Shown here: piece by piece, positions 21,076-32,106 of the stretch | Layout: each line of letters opens with the position of its first letter | How positions within the stretch are numbered: the stretch's first letter is position 1 | Source: Symbiodinium kawagutii | Lineage: Eukaryota; Sar; Dinophyceae; Suessiales; Symbiodiniaceae | Assembly (NCBI GenBank): GCA_009767595.1 | Contig: VSDK01027004.1 | Coordinates: forward strand, 1,916-65,915 | Reading direction: 5' to 3' | DNA length: 64,000 nt | Position numbers and translations under genes: made by a program | Notes under the pieces: model-generated | Databases searched by the model: none | Seen by the model: the letters and a program-made list of their open reading frames with translations, nothing else | What the model was told of the DNA's origin: nothing

Positions 21076-22563
21076 GTGGCGCATCCATGGATGGGTTGAC
21101 CCCATGCGTTTTGACCACCTATGAACATCTATGAACATCCTTGAATGAAAGATTTTGAATGATTTTTAATTGAGCATCCATCACGCGCTTGCAGTGGCCA
21201 GTCGCCAATCGTTTTCGAAAACATTTAAATCACTTATGGGCGGCTTAAGATGATGCCAAGAATCATGGCATTTAGTGGTGAATCAATGTTAATCGTGATT
21301 TCTGCTGCAGACGGTTTCTGACTTGTTGATTGGTAAATGATGGTAAGGATGGGGATAGTCGTCAAATGACGCCAATTTTAACCACTATTGGTGACTAGTG
21401 GGGACAGGGAACATGTTGGCCAGAAATGGTTAACATCGGACATCAATATGTTAACGTCACCCCAGAAACTCGATACTGGGAATGAGGCCGCCCTCATTGT
21501 TTCCAGTCCCCGGGGGTCCCAAATTGCTGCCCTGTGGCTTTGAGCCATGGCTCACGAGTCCGACCATGATGGCTATCCAGCAACGCAACTTGTGACTGTT
21601 AGATCCATATCAGAAAACCATCCATGTTGTGATAAATCCCGGGCTATTTAGGGGTAAACTGGGGTTGGCATTAATATGGCCTTACTGTTGGTTATCATCT
21701 ACTATGATGCACCATTCTCAAAGATTGTTGCCCAATATTAGTCTCAACCCAGCTTCTATTGCTAAGCATTCTTCACACTTGTTTCCCTCTAGAACTATAC
21801 TGATGTCCACTTACACAACGCATTTGCAAAATTGAATCAGAAGGGCATATTCAGAGGGATCTTCATTCACACTACTGTCATTCCACTTTATAAACCAGAA
21901 CCGTTCACACTTACAAAACACCCACATGATCTACATGAGCCCCATTAAAAGGGCAGCATCTGCAGCTGCTAGGCAGTCGCCGCGGATATGCGCGGTGGTA
22001 GGCCCAGTCGTGGCAACCCCATTGTGCAGATGCTTGGCGAGAATTGACGTGACCCTTGCAAGACACTGGAGCTAGTTGGCTCACGGGCGATAACAGCACC
22101 TTTAGGTTGAGACTTCACATTCGTACTAGTAGACAACGGCTGTGTAGCAAACCATTCGGTCACGGTTGCGCTTAGTTAACCCACCTTTTTTGGGACCTGG
22201 CTCTGTCCCAGCTAAAAAAGTGCACCTACACGTCCAAGTAGAGCCAGCGGTTGTTTCCACACTATGCTCCTTAACCCAAAATGTTCGACGGAGCAACGGA
22301 AATCACCTCACAACATCAATCGATTTGACCACTATCATGCTTCATTATGTTTAATCAGTTAATGGGCGGATGATCATTGACCATTATTATTCAAAATTAG
22401 CCTATTGAGAGCAGCCATTAGCATAATGACTAATTAAGCACTTACCATTTGCTATCCTTAGCCATTTGGCAACCCTCTACCCCAGCTTTTCGCATCCCCT
22501 AAATAACCAAACTAGTTCTTGGAATGGTTGCAATTAAACTATAGCAATTTGCCACAACACTAA

Positions 22564-22705
22564 ACTGGCTGGTGGCTTTCATCGTTTTTATATTCCCCAA
22601 ATGTATTCCCTTCATGGTTGGTTGGTTGGTTGGTTGGTTGGTTGGTTGGTTGGTTGGTTGGGCATGCCATTTTTCATGACGGGGGGTGCTTGAACTCGCA
22701 CCACC
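22564..22705. mobile_element. M3-like element with expanded GGTT repeat
   Basis: Left end CTGGCTGGTGGCTTTCATCG; near the right end CATTTTTCATGACGGGG. The region between carries 11-12 tandem TTGG units (22615-22661), an expansion of the TTGGTTGG present in other M3 copies. The right boundary is diverged. Confidence 0.5.
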
Positions 22706-22854
22706 GGCGACCCGGTGGGTCCCTTGAGGAACGATCGAAGCTTCCGAGATGATGGAAACCTCAATGAAGACCTTGAGAAGTCCCTCGCCGTTGGGCGGTT
22801 GAACGGTTCGGAACTGCTGCTGGGGGCGCGGCTGAACGTTACGTGGGAACGAGC
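22706..22854 (+). CDS. Possible exon beside an M3 element
   Basis: Plus-strand frame RTTGDPVGPLRNDRSFRDDG, NLNEDLEKSLAVGRLNGSEL and LLGARLNVTWERARK, ending at AAG|GTACCC. GC-rich and protein-like with a good donor. No AG acceptor was found at its left edge, where the M3 copy ends, so the start is unknown. A minus-strand frame is also open here. Confidence 0.38.
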
Positions 22855-23419
22855 AAGGAAGGTACCCACCGGCTTGTTGGCCAAGTGTTGGTGAATCATG
22901 ACTGGTTAATGATGGTTAATGATGGGTAGGTGATTATGGTTGATGATGCTTAAGGATGGTCATTTATTGATGGGTGATTAATGGAGAGTGGATAGTTTTA
23001 TAATGGCTCATGACGTTTAATGAGAATAGTTCATGAATTGATTGATTGGCGTATCCACCATCAGCGTAGAAATCGCCATCAACTGTAGCAAGCCAGTTGT
23101 ATAGTTGGGATATCTCTGGGTGGCGGACCACCTTTAGTAACCAGTTTTATGCAGTGCCTTCAGGCATCTCTAGTTGTGCATGGGGGGATTGAACGAAAGA
23201 AAAACAACATTGGCATCATGATCCGTATCTAAGCTTTGGTCAACCATGCAATGTTTGGTTCATTCTCATTGGCAACGGTTGTGTTAAAATGATGGCCATG
23301 AACATGAATTCCAAACAAGACTGGAAGACTGCTTCTGAATCATGCATCGATATTCTGAGATTCTAAGTCACCAGCAAAAGATCTATCACTGCACGGTTTG
23401 GCTCAAACTCAATGCTCCA

Positions 23420-23490
23420 AGTGGTGCCCCCCCAACTGGTGCCCCCCATCTGGTGCCCCCCCATCTGGTGCCCCCCATCTGGCGCCCTAT
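23420..23490. repeat. Tandem CTGGTGCCCCCCAT units
   Basis: Four to five copies of a 14-16-bp unit CTGGTGCCCCCCATC, C-rich, just upstream of the next exon. Confidence 0.85.
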
Positions 23491-23522
23491 GCTGCCTGGT
23501 GAACCACCGTTCGTCGCTTCAG

Positions 23523-23621
23523 GCAGCGGCAAGCGGAAGCGCTGATGCGGAAGCAGGCCCGGATGCAGGAAGGAGGTCGCGGAGGCACGGCCGCGCCGTG
23601 CGGCGCCGTGCGCCCTGGCGG
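23523..23621 (+). CDS. Possible exon, Gln/Arg/Gly-rich
   Basis: From CTTCAG|G the plus strand codes QRQAEALMRKQARMQEGGRG then GTAAPCGAVRPGG up to GCGG|GTGCTC. Third positions are almost all G or C in this frame. A second frame gives an Arg-rich peptide (RRSRRHGRAVRRRAPWR), so SR-type coding is the alternative. Confidence 0.42.
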
Positions 23622-24341
23622 GTGCTCCCCAGTGGTTGGGGTGGCGATGCTGTGGTTTTCATGGGGTTTTTATAGCTCAAGCAGTGGGCTGTAGCTATAG
23701 GGCAATAGCTCTAGGTTGAGAGATGGGCAATGGCTGTGGGTTAAGTACTGGGCAATAGCTATAGGTAAAGGGCAATAGCTGTAGGTTAAGAAATGTTAAG
23801 AATATCCAGGTTTAGTATCGTTCAGTGATGAGTACATGGGGATGACGATGGAGAGAATCATCCGCGAACAGCTGATCATGTGCTGACGATCATCTAGGCG
23901 TGTTCAACTGGTGTGAAGCTCTTGTGCTGTTGAGGCCCAGCCTGTCACAGCTCCCATTTTGAGGAGCCCTTCAGAGCTTTGACAATATACTTTCATGAAT
24001 TCATCGATAGTTTACCCTGCGTATGCATTTCCAACACATATAGAAAGATAATCAAAGATATATAACACAGATTTATATACAGATATAAAAAGACATATGA
24101 ATGCGCAAAAGCATGTATAAGTGCATGTGTACTCTTCAAAATTGACTTCCGGGCGAGTTGTCACTATCTCTAGATCTACTTGCTGGAAAAAATTGGGTTG
24201 CAACTTCCTGCTCCACCGCGTGGTGGCCAACCATCCACTATTGCTGCACCTGCAAGAATCAAGGGCTGATCCTTACTGGAATCTCCAACACCATGACACA
24301 CCAAGATTTTCCAGGACAAAGTGCAGCAAGTGACTGGCAAG

Positions 24342-24519
24342 GCTCAAGTGGTCAAGTGGTCAAGTGCCGCTACCACGAGAGGAAGGCAGTCATGGCATTC
24401 GCTCATCCATGCAGCCCATCCAATTTCGACGTCGCTTTCATCGAAGAGTCTGACATCAAGGACCCGGAGCCCGTCAACGGGAAGGCGGGGCAGCCGCTGC
24501 ATGTTGGGCACGCCCCAAG
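24342..24519 (+). CDS. Exon of unknown protein
   Basis: From GGCAAG|GC the plus strand codes SSGQVVKCRYHERKAVMAFA, HPCSPSNFDVAFIEESDIKD and PEPVNGKAGQPLHVGHAP, ending CCAAG|GTGAGC in phase 2. About 75% of third positions are G or C, and GTGAGC is a near-consensus donor. The frame does not join directly to the next exon (24932), so at least one exon between them is missing from my reading. Three other long plus and minus frames over these bases are shadows. Confidence 0.58.
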
Positions 24520-24618
24520 GTGAGCGGAGGACCCACCAGCAAGCGGTCAAGCTGAAGCCTGTAGTCGTTTAATGTTTGCGTGTCAGTCAAACATGGTACA
24601 TCATGGTGCCGGAACCAC

Positions 24619-24692
24619 ATGTAACTGGTTGGTGGTCAATGGTTGGTTGGTTGACTAGTATGTTTCATAGGAATTGAAACCACAAACCAGGT
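24619..24692. mobile_element. Short M3 element
   Basis: CTGGTTGGTGGTCAATGG to TTGAAACCACAAACCAG, about 74 bp, in the interval between two exons of the same strand. Confidence 0.6.
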
Positions 24693-24931
24693 AATGATAA
24701 CTTTTTACATGTCATATCAAGATTAACAATCAGTATGGACTGTCAATCACGTTTAGCAGGCAGTCGTTGAACCTATCACATCGCCCTTCAAAACCATTAT
24801 TATACCTATCAGCCATCATATTTGTTTCACCATTGAACCAACATGAGCCAACCAATCACGAGCCATTGAACCAATCATGAGCCAAGCAACGTGCCGTTAC
24901 GTCGTCCGGTGCCTTCACCATGCGCGCCTAG

Positions 24932-25088
24932 GCCACCCGGAAATGGATCCAGCAAAACGGGCAGGACGACCTCGAAGATTTCCTCCGAGAGCCTTCGCAG
25001 CAAGGGACCCCGGGCACGGGGCCACGGTTGGAGTGCACCAAAGATGGCCTAGGTGCGGACGGTATTCGTATGGAATGTATGGATCTAT
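24932..25088 (+). CDS. Penultimate exon of an unknown protein, spliced at an M2 element
   Basis: From CGCCTAG|GCC the plus strand codes ATRKWIQQNGQDDLEDFLRE, PSQQGTPGTGPRLECTKDGL and GADGIRMECMDL, plus one base of the next codon (phase 1) at 25088. An in-frame TAG overlaps the acceptor, so the exon starts there. The donor GTGGTG is the first base pair of the M2 element. Acidic, helical N-terminal half. No family recognised. Confidence 0.6.
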
Positions 25089-25212
25089 GTGGTGGTTTCG
25101 TCTCAAGTCATAGGAAGTCCCTAAATCATCCAATGTTGACCATTTGTAGCAATTAATTAGATGCAGTTAGCCAACCGTTTTGAGTGGTTCCCCAATTTTG
25201 AGAGACCACCAG
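25089..25212 (+). mobile_element. M2 element that is itself an intron (introner-like)
   Basis: 124 bp from GTGGTGGTTTCGTCTCAAG to TTTTGAGAGACCACCAG. Its ends are inverted repeats of each other and supply GT and AG. Removing exactly this element joins the exons at 24932-25088 and 25213-25337 in one open frame through a phase-1 codon (TAC). It shares ends and the AAATCATCCA centre with other M2 copies in the window. Confidence 0.68.
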
Positions 25213-25337
25213 ACGGGTATAATTGGGTTGAAATGGCACAGCGCGGGAGTGGGCTTTTCGGACTCCCTTTCCCAACTGACCGCTCCACCCGCCCGTATGA
25301 CGAGCCTTTTCGATCATTTGGGAGAAAAAACAGATAA
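25213..25337 (+). CDS. Terminal exon, Arg/Gly/Phe-rich C-terminus
   Basis: Joined in phase 1 after the M2 intron, the frame reads YGYNWVEMAQRGSGLFGLPF then PTDRSTRPYDEPFRSFGRKN and stops at TAA 25335-25337. The basic tail rich in aromatic residues reads like a genuine protein end. If the intron were not removed, the upstream frame would meet a stop within the element. Function unknown. Confidence 0.58.
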
Positions 25338-25499
25338 AAAATTACGGCTTTTGCGCATTTCCTATCAGTCACGCTCACACATCTCTGACCTGACTGGCTG
25401 ACTCACTGCTTCAACTTTCCATGAGTCGGACGTTTGACATCCAAGCTTCCTGAGAATAATTATGTGTCTATATATGTTTGATTTGGATGAAACAGAGCT

Positions 25500-25860
25500 G
25501 CTGTTTTAGGCCTTTGCCCGGCATTTGTTGGGAGAAGAGTTGATAAGAAGTACTTTAGGAACAATAAATTGGCGATGTCTATGTTCTTTTGTCAGGTCCA
25601 TGTTGGGTTATTGTTAGGGGAAGAATGGATACGGAATGATACAGATTTTTGTTAGGCACGACAAATTCACTGTGCCTAGATCCCACTGTCAGGCCAATGT
25701 CGCGCTATTGTTGGGACATGGGTGGATAGATGCGTTTTGGGCGCAGTTAATTGGTTATAATTGCTGTTGTATTTAGGTTCACTTATCAGGTCAACGTCGG
25801 GCTATTGTTCGGATAAGAATGGACAAGGGACGCTTTGTGCATAGTTGACACGACTTGAGA
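25500..25860. repeat. Diverged copies of the about 100-bp satellite family
   Basis: Units with GTCAGGTCCATGTTGGG / GTCAGGCCAATGTCGCG, TATTGTTGGGA(C)A and TGTGCCTAGATCCC resemble the repeat at 5240-5690. Confidence 0.55.
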
Positions 25861-27852
25861 GATAGCTAACACTCAATGACTTGACCATCAAGTATCAGCA
25901 TGAATTAGCCGCGAACTACAAATGAACTGAACCATTGGAAACGACTTGCATTTGAATAAAACATATGAGCACAGTCAGATTATTTGAGTAAAGCATAGAG
26001 CAGACAGATTATGGGCCAAAGGACCCCTTGATTCACGTATGGTGCATCTTCGAAAAAATCCCAGATAACCAGCTAAGCATGCAACCACCCACCCCCCACG
26101 CACCTACCCAACCACGCTATAAAAGCAACATTCCAGGGCGCAAACATCGCAAAAGTCCACCGCATCAAACCAGACCTTACTAAGCAAACCTTCACTAAGC
26201 CAAATCAGATTTGACTCGTGTGACCACACACCAGCAAAGAAACCAACAGTCAGGAAAATAAACCACATAGATTTTGCTCTCTGGGCCCATATTTTTTAGA
26301 TATGTTTAAACTCTATGGAATTATCAGTAAGCTTCCAAGGGTGCAACTGATGCCTGCATAGGTTTGCGCATACATTCATACACTACGATGCAGTACCTTG
26401 CATTCCATCGCATTACATCGCGTTTCATTGCATGTGTGCACCAGGGATACCTACCACACCGTACCATAACATATCATTACATGTCATTATATGTCATTAC
26501 ATTACTTTACAATGCATGATGTCACACACACATACCATAACATAACACAGCTCAACATAGCATGCAGTAACACATAGCATAACATAGAATAACATGCATG
26601 CATACGCATGTATACTGTATATACACATATTTGCACGCACATGCATTATCCATGCATATTTCTGTATGCGTTTGCTTTCAAAAAACATGTTTGTGAATGT
26701 GGCTTTGAAAAGTTTGCATGTAGGCAGCACATGTCCCTTCTAAATTTGAAGAGGCGCAAATAAATGACAACATATAGAAAGAGTGGACCCACATATACAC
26801 GTGAACAGTTGCATTCCTGTATTCTGTATCTCACCGTGCGGCCATGCAAGTCAAACTTGTTATCTTCCCACCCTTACTTTGGACTATGAGCACCGGGAGA
26901 TCCATATTCACTCGCCAAATTTGATGCAAAATCACTAGCTGTGTATGATTAAACTACGGGTGCTTTGCTGATGGTGGATTCTAGCTAGGATGGAACACTA
27001 CCAAGCACCATTCATATCCTGAACCATCAGCCATTCATTCACCTTGCATCACCATTGGCTAACCATTGCTTAAGACTTAGTTTTATTCCCCTCGGGGGTT
27101 GCACACTCTCCAACAGCCAGTCAGCCTATGCTGAGCATTGGCTGGCTCCTGCTGAGTATTGCTATTGGTTGCTCATGATTGCCAATCCTGGTATCCCTAG
27201 ATTGTTGGTGACCAGTACAGCAAGTAAGTTACGAATCATTCTCCTTATGTTTACTATTTCTCGTTAGTTGTTGTTATGCTAACTACTAAACATGTGTTAT
27301 GCTAAACTTGTGATCATTGACCTTATGTTGGTTTTACTTACTAGGTTGTTCGTTGTACAAATAGTTGGTGATAGTCGGCTGTTGGTGGCCTTGTGCTTGA
27401 AAATTTCAAGCCTTCCAGCTGCTCATTCTGCTTGCCAGCTACGACCCCGTTACGATTGCATCAACGGCATCACAGCTGTGCCCAACAACCTCCAGTGGTA
27501 CCAGGTCCAATCAAGCCTGGGCTGCCCTGACCTCTCACCATGTAGTTCAATGCCTGCGTAATTGATGATGGTTAATGTAGTTGAGCAATGGTTATTGACC
27601 CATCTGGTTTAATAAATTGAGTTACAATGACCATGTTATCATAGTAAGTACTGTAATTGATGGTTATTGTAGCTCATTGATGATGATTGATGCTTAGCAA
27701 AGGCGATGGTCACTGGTTGACAATGACCTTGAGTTGCACGAAACTATACAAGATACCCCAGCTGGAAGTTGGTACACCCAAGAAGCTGGTTTTTATCTAT
27801 CACAAGTATCACAAGTGTTGCTTAGCGTAACTATAGACATTCCAAACCAACT

Positions 27853-28043
27853 TACCCCTCTGGTAAACTAACCTGGAAGTCAAGAATCATCACTTAAAGT
27901 AGGTAAACTGTAGACTATCTATGACTGGTGAATTTCCACTTCCAGGTTAGCTGGCTAGTGGTTTTGAACTTTTTCCCCAATACCAACTAGGGGTTGGTTG
28001 GTTGATTTGCGCATTTCATGATCGGGCGGTTCAACCAGCAACC
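27853..28043. mobile_element. M5 element followed directly by an M3 element
   Basis: M5-like: TTACCCCTCTGGTAAACTAA ... CACTTCCAGGTTAG (27853-27950). M3-like: CTGGCTAGTGGTTTTGAAC ... GGTTCAACCAGCAACCA (27951-28043). Both are diverged; no exon was identified between them. Confidence 0.55.
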
Positions 28044-28186
28044 ACTTTGATTATCGTCGCATAGCTATCCCGGCGATTAGGTACTTGCAAGATGCTGTAA
28101 CTCCGTCCCCGGCTGAATATCTTTCGGGCAAACCCACTGGACGCCCCAGCAAAAAAATAGCTATCTTGGATACAACACCTTTTTAA

Positions 28187-28555
28187 TCATGGATTCTGAA
28201 AGCTCATGTTTGTATGGCTCCCTTGGTGTCCTGACGACCGAGGAGCACAAGTCACTTGGCTGAGAAGACAAATTGGATGGGCAGCCCTAGAAAGCTCAAT
28301 ATGGGGGCTCACAGCTCGACATGGGTTTGTCCATAAATGCAGGGTACCCGCAACCAGCTCTAAAGTGATGCTTTTGGTGGGGAGACCATGTTTACGGATG
28401 ATCCGAAAAAAGGTGTGCCTGAAATTGCCTGAAGGGTCTCTGGCGATATTTTGTTTCCTACAATATGGCCAGCACCTATGCATGTTGACCTTAAGATTCC
28501 GAAACAATGCGTCAAGATGCATCAAGACACTTTGGCAGCCATTTTTTGTTTGCAA
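28187..28555 (-). CDS. Unassigned open frame, 122 codons
   Basis: Minus-strand frame with MQTKNGCQSVLMHLDALFRN, SGNFRHTFFRIIRKHGLPTK and SITLELVAGTLHLWTNPCRA. It is continuous and protein-like but runs against the local plus-strand direction and overlaps a longer plus-strand frame. It may be a decayed gene or transposon fragment. No motif recognised. Confidence 0.25.
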   Translation of the reverse strand: MQTKNGCQSVLMHLDALFRNLKVNMHRCWPYCRKQNIARDPSGNFRHTFFRIIRKHGLPTKSITLELVAGTLHLWTNPCRAVSPHIELSRAAHPICLLSQVTCAPRSSGHQGSHTNMSFQNP

Positions 28556-28746
28556 TGATGGATCTTCTGAAACCGGGTTTGCCGAGAACGGACTTCAAAC
28601 TAATGTTGACTTACCTCGTCTAGGCAGATTTTTTGGAGGTTCTTGGATAGGCGTGCTGGCTCGGCTAGATCGCTAGCTAGTGGGTGATACCCTCTCCAGG
28701 TACTTGATTGCATATTGCGAGGAATCTCATCGTCGTCCTCGCCGAC

Positions 28747-28768
28747 ATCATCATCATCATCATCATCG

Positions 28769-28819
<51 letters not shown>
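28747..28819. repeat. CAT trinucleotide microsatellite
   Basis: About 24 ATC/CAT units. Six-frame translation gives poly-His, poly-Ile, poly-Ser and poly-Met runs, none of which is evidence of a gene. Confidence 0.97.
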
Positions 28820-28820
<1 letters not shown>

Positions 28821-29059
28821 GCTTTCATGTTTAAGATCAAAGCAAAACCTAATCATTTTCACATGTGCTTTGTGGGGCAACGCTGGCCTTTCTTCCTTGC
28901 TACAACGGCACTCAGATAACATGTGCCTTTAGCTCTGCCCACGGTCACGGTGAACAAATGGTGATCAGCTCCTGGTAAACAAGGGATGGGCAACACCCAT
29001 GGTCAGCTCAGGGAGGGTTGGATGACTGACCAGGACACATGAAAAGACATGAGGCAAGG

Positions 29060-29221
29060 ATGGCAAGGCTTGATGACGCTGACAGATCTGTGGACGCCAT
29101 GAGTTTGACCTTTCTGGGAGGCGGGGCTTCAACGAAGCCCAACACAGACCCTACCCAGCGTCATGTCCAGGCCCCATTTGGCCATGGCGACTCGGGACTT
29201 AGATGGAAACTCGATGGCTGA
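29060..29221 (+). CDS. Possible exon upstream of the ankyrin exons
   Basis: After ATGGCAAG the plus strand codes LDDADRSVDAMSLTFLGGGA, STKPNTDPTQRHVQAPFGHG and DSGLRWKLDG before TGA. The GC-rich island and composition are consistent with coding. The true 3' edge is unknown, and linkage to the ankyrin module 0.9 kb downstream is only positional. Confidence 0.35.
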   Translation: MARLDDADRSVDAMSLTFLGGGASTKPNTDPTQRHVQAPFGHGDSGLRWKLDG

Positions 29222-29334
29222 TCGGTTATGCTGAGTATGCTGCTCTCAGTATGTTTTTGGTCATTGGCTTCTCAAAATGGGAGGCCCCCCCAGTTATCAT
29301 CCGTTATATTATCTCAGGAATTTGCGGTTTGGTG

Positions 29335-29433
29335 GCCTCAAACATGTTTATTTTCCCTAGTAGGCCCTAGTGATTATTAGCACATTATTGGTTGACAGGC
29401 ACATTTTTCATAGGGGTTGAAACCACGAACCAG
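29335..29433. mobile_element. M3 inverted-repeat element
   Basis: GGTTTGGTGGCCTCAAACAT at the left and AGGGGTTGAAACCACGAACC at the right, with the TTTTCCCTAGTAG centre of other M3 copies. Confidence 0.68.
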
Positions 29434-30104
29434 TAAACCAACATAACTTTGGGGTTCCCAATGGCTTAAGAACCCACCAACCCTGGTGGATCCTTGCCGA
29501 GGTTCAAGCGTGGCCTTTGCGGGCCTCGGTCCAAGCGCAGTCGATGGATTCCCTTTCTGCAGAAGGCCCAGCCAACAGCAGTCAGGCAGTCAGGGATGTT
29601 TCATGGGGTGCATGGGCCCTTGGTCAGCTAAGTTGGTTTATAACTAGGTAAACTACTAGTCATGATAGTCATCAGAGATATAACCAGAGCTAAACGGCTC
29701 ATTCACCAGTCTGTAACTGGGGACCCGCCTTGGACGGATGGGTACGGCCTTTGCGCATAACGTTATTTGCCTGTAGAGATGCGAATGCGTGCATTGGTGA
29801 TTTTATGCATGTATCATGTATCTAATTTACTGTCATTGTAGTGTGCGTTTTTTCCTGAATCATGTTTCCAAGCGCAGGCTTGTACACACATATTTGCAAC
29901 TATATATGGACAGGTGCATTTATGTGAGTGGATGATTTTCACGGTATGGTGCTGTAATCCGCGAATGTTTGGTCTGTGGGTGTGCATGGTGTGCCTGGTG
30001 TTCCATTGTTTCTAGGGGTTATAAGCTACCTTATAGGCCTTAAACATGCTTATAACCCCAACTAAGCAGGGCAACCGGGGTGATCTCTGGCCGCCTGGTC
30101 TCAG

Positions 30105-30159
30105 GAAAAGGTCTACCCCATCCATGTGGCCGCGAAGTTGGGTAAGGCTGAGATTCTGC
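30105..30159 (+). CDS. Ankyrin-repeat exon 1 of 3
   Basis: After GTCTCAG the plus strand codes EKVYPIHVAAKLGKAEIL plus one base (phase 1). PIHVAAKLGKAEIL is the TPLHxAAxxGxxEIL signature of an ankyrin repeat, helices 1 and 2. A donor GT at 30160 and the next exon's GC complete an Arg codon. Ankyrin repeats mediate protein-protein contacts. The partner is unknown. The exon's 5' neighbour was not found with confidence. Confidence 0.72.
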
Positions 30160-30178
30160 GTCCCTGGGTGGTGAGGCC

Positions 30179-30442
30179 GTGATGGCGACCATGGCCAAGC
30201 CTATCTCGTGGGTGAACCCCACAACTGACCATGGCTTCATGTCACCAGCTTCGCCTGGTTTCCAAGTGGACAGCCTAGAAATGCTGTTCATAGATATTCA
30301 TAGTCCAAATGTACCCATGGGTCGCTGGGAACATTCAGTGGCATGGTGTTCATCCATGAACAGCCTTACGGATAAGATTGGTTCGTTGCATCAGCCAAGG
30401 GCACTGACCGCCGTGAAAAAAATCGAAGAAAGTGAACCTTAA
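30179..30442 (+). other. Open frame inside ankyrin intron 1, probably not coding
   Basis: GTG/ATG near 30179-30182 opens VMATMAKPISWVNPTTDHGF through to a stop at 30442. It is continuous and protein-like, but the ankyrin frame skips it. It could be an alternative exon; I leave it unassigned. Confidence 0.25.
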
Positions 30443-30519
30443 CATGTGAAAAAACCCAAGCTTCACCTCAAAGTCATAGGGTTTTTTCACATGTTAAGCT
30501 TCACTTCAAAGTCATAAGG
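30438..30519. repeat. 20-bp fold-back combined with a direct repeat
   Basis: CTTAACATGTGAAAAAACCC (30438-30457) is reverse-complemented at 30479-30498, and AAGCTTCACCTCAAAGTCAT (30458-) is repeated directly from 30496. It lies in intron 1 of the ankyrin gene. Confidence 0.85.
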
Positions 30520-30597
30520 TTGATGCTGCGAAGTTCCAAGAATTTTCTTCCACTTTCGATTCCTATCGTTACTCGATTTGACTTCTTGAAAATGACC

Positions 30598-30670
30598 CTT
30601 ATCCTTCCAGTTATACCATGAGAGAGTAGGCAACAAACCCAGTTACAGCAACAGTAGAAACCAGTTACCC
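30598..30670. mobile_element. Truncated M1 element
   Basis: Begins CCCTTATCCTTCCAGTTA and contains the CAGTAGAAACCAG core but lacks the right TAGGG end. It lies within ankyrin intron 1. Confidence 0.5.
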
Positions 30671-31147
30671 TTGCAGCATGGTTGTTTCAACCATCCGAGC
30701 TGGCCAATGATCACTTGGCAGTCGTTCCCCAGGCCATGTTTGCTCATGTCTGCTCTACCGTTGGCTTGTGCCTATCATATCCCTGAAAATCTTTGGCCAA
30801 AAGGTCCGCGAGCGTAGAAACACTAGCAGAAGAACACCCTGGCACCCTTCGTTTCGTGATTCATCAAAATGGTTGATGGTATATCAGATGTCCAGCAAAA
30901 ACAGATCAGATTTTCATGGTAAGCACGGGTTGGCTCGACATGCTTCCATATGCTGTTCCATCCAGCATGGACGCTGACAAAAGACTCATGAATCATGGAT
31001 CATCTCATGAACCATGGAAATGGAACGTGACTTGGAGGGGATCTCCAATCTCCTCCAGCTGGAAAGTTGTGATGCTCACACCTGCTGGTACCATATCAGC
31101 CTCAGGATGCCCAGTGGTTGGTTTCCCTTCAGCTTCTCTCATCCAAG

Positions 31148-31195
31148 GCATGCTCCTGCGTGCTCAAGTGGATCCTCATCAGAAAACGTCTGATG
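31148..31195 (+). CDS. Ankyrin-repeat exon 2 of 3
   Basis: After CATCCAAG the plus strand continues GC-ATG: R, then MLLRAQVDPHQKTSD, plus the first base of a Gly codon, ending GATG|GTGCC. This is the ankyrin stretch normally reading LLLxAGADPxxxTxxG. Phase 1 at both ends fits exons 1 and 3 exactly. The intron upstream is 988 nt and the one downstream 553 nt. Confidence 0.7.
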
Positions 31196-31748
31196 GTGCC
31201 TTGGGATACCGCTGGCATTGCTGGGAGGGGCCAGGGCAGTGATCATGGGACTGGTGCAGTCGTAGGCTATAGTATAGCTATTAACCAAGAACCTCTACAC
31301 ATCATTGTTTCAATAGGAAGACAATTTAGTTCCAGCATTTTCCAGCTTGCTTCCAGCTTGTCTAACAGGTATAGGCCTTAAGGGATCTTAAGGGCATGTA
31401 CTGTATACATACAGTAAGTTCCATATCTTCATCCCCCAGGGATCCCTCTTTTGCATTAATTAATGGCTGAGCCTGCATCTAAAATCGTTTCTTTGCAAAT
31501 CCACCAACTCTTGGTGGTTTCCAATTCGGTTTCTCTGACTAGAATATATGATGTTTTTCCAGCCAGTTATATTAGATGGTCGGAGCGTAACAATCATTTA
31601 GAATCATCAGACCATAATTTCATTTAGCCATCGTCTAACCATACCATCATTCACAACCAGTCGTCCATCATCTAACCATCAAATCTCTATTGCTGGTGGC
31701 TCTCCCCTTGCAGTTCACCCTTAGAAAGCCCATGGACCACTGGGTCAG

Positions 31749-31824
31749 GACGGTCTGCCTTGGATTTGGCGCGGGAAGCCGACGACTTTGGCTCCCATGG
31801 CAAGAAGCTCAGCCGGCCCCCAAG
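31749..31824 (+). CDS. Ankyrin-repeat exon 3 of 3
   Basis: After GGGTCAG the plus strand codes (G)RSALDLAREADDFGSHGKK then LSRPPR. GRSALDLAREAD is the start of the next ankyrin repeat (GxTALDLAxxx). The whole module reads as one ankyrin unit plus the beginning of a second. I end the exon at CCAAG|GCTATC, a GC donor; the end could be a few codons earlier. A GGGAGGGAGCGAGGCC motif shared with repeat DNA follows directly. Confidence 0.7.
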
Positions 31825-32106
31825 GCTATCAGCTTTGCTCGGCGCTTGGGAGGGAGCGAGGCCAGCCCCAGGAGAGGACGTTCACCGACTATGGTAGTTT
31901 GGTAGGTTTAGCTAGCCTATGCTAGCTTTGTTCGGTTGCAACGTCAGCGATCTGACTAAGATTCACTACGATGCACAGTTGCAGATCAAATCGTGCAGCA
32001 GTATGAAGCGAACGGCTATGTACCAGTAGTTATGGAACTGGGGCGTGCCCTGACCTTGGTTCGCGTGGTTGAACCGTTGCTGTTTCTGCGCAACAATTAA
32101 TTTCGA

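Noticed and set aside
22690..22740. tRNA-like sequence (reverse complement GCGAGTTCAAGCACC)
   Set aside because: The T-arm-like loop does not pair into a 5-bp stem and no acceptor or anticodon arm is found.
28677..28932. Frames with poly-Met, poly-His and poly-Ile
   Set aside because: All three come from one CAT microsatellite; flanks show no coding bias or splice sites.
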